Assembly: GCA_018968995.1 (NCBI GenBank) | Contig: JAGWZD010000079.1 | Location: 1-8,157, forward strand | Source of the DNA: Bdellovibrionales bacterium | Lineage (GTDB): Bacteria; Bdellovibrionota; UBA1018 | Direction of reading: 5' to 3' | Length of the DNA: 8,157 nt | Shown here: positions 6,319 through 8,157 of the stretch, piece after piece | How the letters are laid out: each line of letters opens with the position of its first letter | Position numbering within the stretch: the first letter of the stretch is position 1 | Position numbers and translations under genes: made by a program | The notes under the pieces: model-generated | Told to the model about the DNA's origin: nothing | Database searches by the model: none | Seen by the model: only the letters and a program-made list of their open reading frames with translations

Positions 6319-6672
6319 ATGGCTAAAAAGAAGACAAAATACTCGTTCATCAACGAAGTTCATGAGAGCGTTCTGAAGGCTACCAGCGTCACTCGTAAGG
6401 GCGAAGTTCGCCTGAAGCGTTCTGACCTGAAAGCTGCAATCGAAAATGCTTTCAACAACGGAGCAAAAGCTGCTGCTGGCGGCGAGCGCGTTCGTTTCCC
6501 AATTGTTGGCACCTTGATCCGCAAGGAAGTTAAGGCACGTAAGGCTGGCAAGGGCGTGAATCCTTTCACCGGTGAACCTATGGAAATCAAGGCCCGTCCG
6601 GCTACCAAGAAGCCACGCTGGTCTTTCCCACGCTCTCTGAAGGAAACCTTCGCTAACAAGCGTTTCTGGTAA
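6319..6672 (+). CDS. Divergent HU/IHF-family DNA-binding protein
   Basis: A 117-residue, very basic nucleoid-type protein. Residues about 35-110 follow the HU fold: helix DLKAAIENAFNNGAKAAA, then GERVRFPIVGTLIRKEVKAR, the DNA-intercalating arm with N81-P82 in NPFTGE, then MEIKARPATKK and a closing SLKE helix. It is about 27 residues longer than a usual HU (about 90), with a Lys-rich N-terminus (AKKKTK) and a lengthened first helical region. The normally conserved G-F-G of the beta saddle is replaced by P-I-V-G (61-64), and the tail ends in NKRFW. Arginine codons are all CGT or CGC, unlike the CGA-rich neighbours, which points to high expression. It should bend or compact DNA as a dimer. It is a monocistronic unit with its own promoter, strong Shine-Dalgarno and terminators. 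Family is secure; whether it replaces or supplements a standard HU is unknown. Confidence 0.88.
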   Translation: MAKKKTKYSFINEVHESVLKATSVTRKGEVRLKRSDLKAAIENAFNNGAKAAAGGERVRFPIVGTLIRKEVKARKAGKGVNPFTGEPMEIKARPATKKPRWSFPRSLKETFANKRFW

Positions 6673-6676
6673 TTTC

Positions 6677-6696
6677 AGACAGCTGATCTGTCTTTT
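6677..6696 (+). terminator. First intrinsic terminator after the HU gene
   Basis: AGACAG (6677-6682) and CTGTCT (6688-6693) form a six-base-pair stem with a five-base loop, ending in TTTT (6693-6696). It starts four bases after the HU stop codon. It is short, so it is probably a partial terminator or a stabilising 3' hairpin. Confidence 0.5.
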
Positions 6697-6699
6697 GAG

Positions 6700-6762
6700 A
6701 CGGCGCTTCTGCCTTATTCCTGTTCAAACAGAAATAAGATCAAGAAGCGCCGTTTTACTTTT
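6700..6762 (+). terminator. Second, long intrinsic terminator after the HU gene
   Basis: ACGGCGCTTCT (6700-6710) pairs perfectly with AGAAGCGCCGT (6743-6753), an 11-base-pair GC-rich stem followed by TTTACTTTT. The interior is also self-complementary: CTTATT (6713-6718) with AATAAG (6733-6738), and CTGT (6720-6723) with ACAG (6728-6731). The whole 54 bases can therefore form one long interrupted hairpin. This is the clearest terminator in the window and isolates HU from the catabolic genes. Confidence 0.85.
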
Positions 6763-6770
6763 AAGTCTCT

Positions 6771-6798
6771 TTGACATACCGACTCGGCGCGCGATAGT
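6771..6798 (+). promoter_or_regulatory. Sigma-70-type promoter of the catabolic operon
   Basis: A perfect TTGACA (6771-6776) is followed after 16 bases by GATAGT (6793-6798), which matches the -10 at four of six positions. The predicted transcription start (about 6805) is within a few bases of the ATG at 6808, so the mRNA would be leaderless or nearly so. No Shine-Dalgarno precedes that ATG, which agrees. Confidence 0.55.
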
Positions 6799-6807
6799 TT
6801 GCGACCT

Positions 6808-7770
6808 ATGAAATGGGTCACATTCGTCAGCAAGTCCGAGCCCTCGTTTAATCTACCTCGTGTTGGTTGGATCAGTTCCTCCACTGGCCAAGTCCTCAGT
6901 CATCCCCAGTTGCCCTCAACAGTGTTGGAACTCATCAAAAGCGCTGAGAACTGGCAAAAAAGAACTACCGACTGGGAGAATTCGGGTACTGCCCTTAAAT
7001 TCGAGCGCTCGTCTATCCAGCTTTTATCGCCTATCCCACGCCCCGTATCCATGCGTGACGGCTATGCCTTCCGACAACATGTCGAGGCTGCCCGTAAGAA
7101 TCGTGGTTTACCCATGATCCCGGAGTTCGACCAATTTCCAGTCTTTTACTTCACGAACCACTTGGCTGTTGTGGGCGAAGGAGACCTTTGGGTCCAGCGA
7201 CAAGCCCTTGAAAAGCTCGATTTCGAGCTTGAAGTAGCGATTGTGGTTGGAAAAGCTGGAAAAAACATCCCCGCATCGAAAGCTGACGAGCATATTTTTG
7301 GCTTTATGGTGATGAATGATTGGTCGGCTCGACATCTGCAAATGGAAGAGATGAAGCTGAACTTGGGCCCTGCAAAGGGCAAAGACTTTGCGACCTCACT
7401 TGGACCTTGGCTTGTCACACGCGACGAACTTCGCGCACATGTACAACCCGGACCTAACGGAGAAAGACACAATCTGAAGATGCGATGCTTTGTGAATGGC
7501 AAGCAGGTGTCGTTTGGGAACTTAAAAGACATGACTTGGACTTTCGCCCAAATTATTGAAAGAGCAAGTTACGGTGTGACTCTCGAGCCAGGCGAGGTCA
7601 TTGGGTCAGGCACGGTAGGAACAGGCTGTTTCCTGGAGCTCAACGGATCCAAAATCACTGACAATCAGTGGCTTAAGCCAGGCGATCAAGTCGCCCTTGA
7701 GGTGGATGCCCTGGGAAGACTGGAGAACACCATCCAGGAAGCGAAAGAAGACTACGTGGGTACCCCTTAA
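6808..7770 (+). CDS. Fumarylacetoacetate hydrolase family protein, probable fumarylacetoacetase (short form)
   Basis: A 320-residue cytoplasmic enzyme of the FAH superfamily. D84 and H91 in RDGYAFRQH have the same spacing as the metal-binding Asp126 and catalytic His133 of mouse FAH. E140 and E142 in KLDFELEVA correspond to Glu199 and Glu201, and D171 in NDWSAR to Asp233. KGKDFATSLGPWLVT (190-204) and GSGTVGTGC (267-274... region) are further family blocks. It would hydrolyse fumarylacetoacetate to fumarate and acetoacetate, the last step of tyrosine degradation. It is about 100 residues shorter than eukaryotic FAH because the N-terminal domain is reduced to about 80 residues, as in the bacterial short forms. 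The next gene, 14 bases downstream, encodes maleylacetoacetate isomerase, which supports the assignment. The start is the ATG at 6808; an in-frame TTG at 6799 overlaps the -10 and lies upstream of the predicted transcript. No symbol is given, since fahA usually denotes the long form. Confidence 0.88.
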   Translation: MKWVTFVSKSEPSFNLPRVGWISSSTGQVLSHPQLPSTVLELIKSAENWQKRTTDWENSGTALKFERSSIQLLSPIPRPVSMRDGYAFRQHVEAARKNRGLPMIPEFDQFPVFYFTNHLAVVGEGDLWVQRQALEKLDFELEVAIVVGKAGKNIPASKADEHIFGFMVMNDWSARHLQMEEMKLNLGPAKGKDFATSLGPWLVTRDELRAHVQPGPNGERHNLKMRCFVNGKQVSFGNLKDMTWTFAQIIERASYGVTLEPGEVIGSGTVGTGCFLELNGSKITDNQWLKPGDQVALEVDALGRLENTIQEAKEDYVGTP

Positions 7771-7773
7771 GTA

Positions 7774-7778
7774 AGGAG
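7774..7778 (+). promoter_or_regulatory. Shine-Dalgarno that fixes a TTG start
   Basis: AGGAG lies six bases upstream of the TTG at 7785. The downstream protein matches its family from the first residues, and there is no in-frame ATG or GTG nearby, so this site decides the start. Confidence 0.75.
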
Positions 7779-7784
7779 AAAGGA

Positions 7785-8157
7785 TTGAGTACATCCATTA
7801 AGCTCTATCACTACTGGAGATCGTCTTGCAGTTGGCGAGTGAGATGGGCTCTTGACTATAAGGGTATTGAGGCCACACTGCAGCCCGTCAGTTTGCTTAA
7901 CGGAGAGTCGGAAGAGCCGACACATCTGGCAAGACATCCCCTAGGTTACGTTCCAGTGCTCGAGTGGCAATCACTCTTTTTGACTGATTCTTCAGCGATT
8001 GTCCGTTGGCTGGAAGAGCGCTTTCCAGAGACTCCATCACTGTTTCCAGGGACAAGTGATGATCGTGGGCGGATCAATGCATTGGCCAGTATCATTAGTT
8101 CCGACACGCAACCCTTGCAGAACCTCAATGTTCTCCAGCGCCACTCTGCCGATCCGG
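7785..8157 (+). CDS. maiA: Maleylacetoacetate isomerase (zeta-class glutathione transferase), 3' partial
   Basis: The first 124 codons of a gene that runs off the window. The N-terminal thioredoxin-like domain begins at once with IKLYHYWRSSCSWRVRWAL. The SSCSWRVR motif (13-20) is the diagnostic glutathione-binding active site of zeta GSTs such as MaiA and GSTZ1. GYVPVLE (54-60) carries the cis-Pro, and DSSAIVRWLEE (68-78) carries the Ser that binds the glutathione gamma-glutamyl group. The all-helical domain starts with DTQPLQNLNVL (107-117), again typical of zeta GSTs. The enzyme isomerises maleylacetoacetate to fumarylacetoacetate using glutathione, directly before the FAA hydrolase encoded upstream. 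Start is TTG at 7785 with a strong Shine-Dalgarno. Full-length members have about 210-220 residues, so about 90-95 are missing beyond the edge. The two genes form an operon with 14 bases between them. Confidence 0.92.
   Translation, partial: MSTSIKLYHYWRSSCSWRVRWALDYKGIEATLQPVSLLNGESEEPTHLARHPLGYVPVLEWQSLFLTDSSAIVRWLEERFPETPSLFPGTSDDRGRINALASIISSDTQPLQNLNVLQRHSADP

Noticed and set aside
6799..6807. TTG start three codons upstream of the FAA hydrolase ATG
   Set aside because: It overlaps the -10 hexamer, would lie upstream of the predicted transcription start and has no Shine-Dalgarno.
7146..7532. Minus-strand frame of 128 codons opposite the FAA hydrolase gene
   Set aside because: The plus-strand frame has all the catalytic residues of a known enzyme family; the antisense product resembles nothing.
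1..8157. Mobile elements, CRISPR arrays, tRNA or rRNA genes, riboswitches
   Set aside because: No transposase or integrase signature, no regularly spaced repeats, no tRNA-like cloverleaf or rRNA segment, and no leader long enough for a riboswitch was seen on either strand.

Overview
The window reads as a compact chromosomal segment from a Gram-negative (diderm) bacterium. It encodes a predicted outer-membrane beta-barrel ending in Phe, a lipoprotein with a clear lipobox, a Sec-type secreted protein, and an HU-type nucleoid protein. Base composition is near 50% GC by eye. A predatory or environmental delta-type proteobacterium (Bdellovibrionota/Oligoflexia-like) would fit, but this is an impression and not a demonstrated assignment. 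I see no mobile element, CRISPR array, rRNA or tRNA, and no gene-free stretch longer than about 170 bases.

Layout. (i) 1-1898, minus strand: one long uninterrupted reading frame that leaves the window at its C-terminal end. It encodes a secreted protein of at least 632 residues that I do not recognise. (ii) 1899-2068: a divergent intergenic region with a weak promoter candidate. (iii) 2069-5001, plus strand: a tight three-gene envelope cluster. It holds a beta-barrel resembling the phenol_MetA_deg ('transporter') family, an isoprenylcysteine/phospholipid methyltransferase-like integral membrane protein, and a DUF4340-like lipoprotein that overlaps the methyltransferase gene by ATGA. (iv) 5005-5676, minus strand: a HAD phosphatase, convergent with the cluster, with only 3 bases between the two stop codons. 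(v) 5749-6198, plus: a stand-alone pair of CBS domains. (vi) 6319-6672, plus: a divergent, lengthened HU/IHF-family protein with the codon usage of a highly expressed gene. It has an A/T-tract upstream region, a good Shine-Dalgarno and two tandem terminator hairpins. (vii) 6808-8157, plus: the start of a tyrosine/homogentisate catabolic operon, with a fumarylacetoacetate hydrolase followed by a maleylacetoacetate isomerase (cut by the window end).

How the genes work together. The clearest functional link is the last pair. MaiA makes fumarylacetoacetate from maleylacetoacetate, and the FAA hydrolase cleaves it to fumarate and acetoacetate. The three-gene cluster covers outer membrane, inner membrane and a lipidated anchor, which suggests a shared envelope role, but the sequence does not say which. 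The HU gene is a self-contained transcription unit.

The points most worth a second look are the unrecognised secreted protein, the envelope cluster with an in-frame U UUU UUU run just before the ATGA overlap, the atypical HU protein, and a nearly leaderless start for the FAA hydrolase gene.
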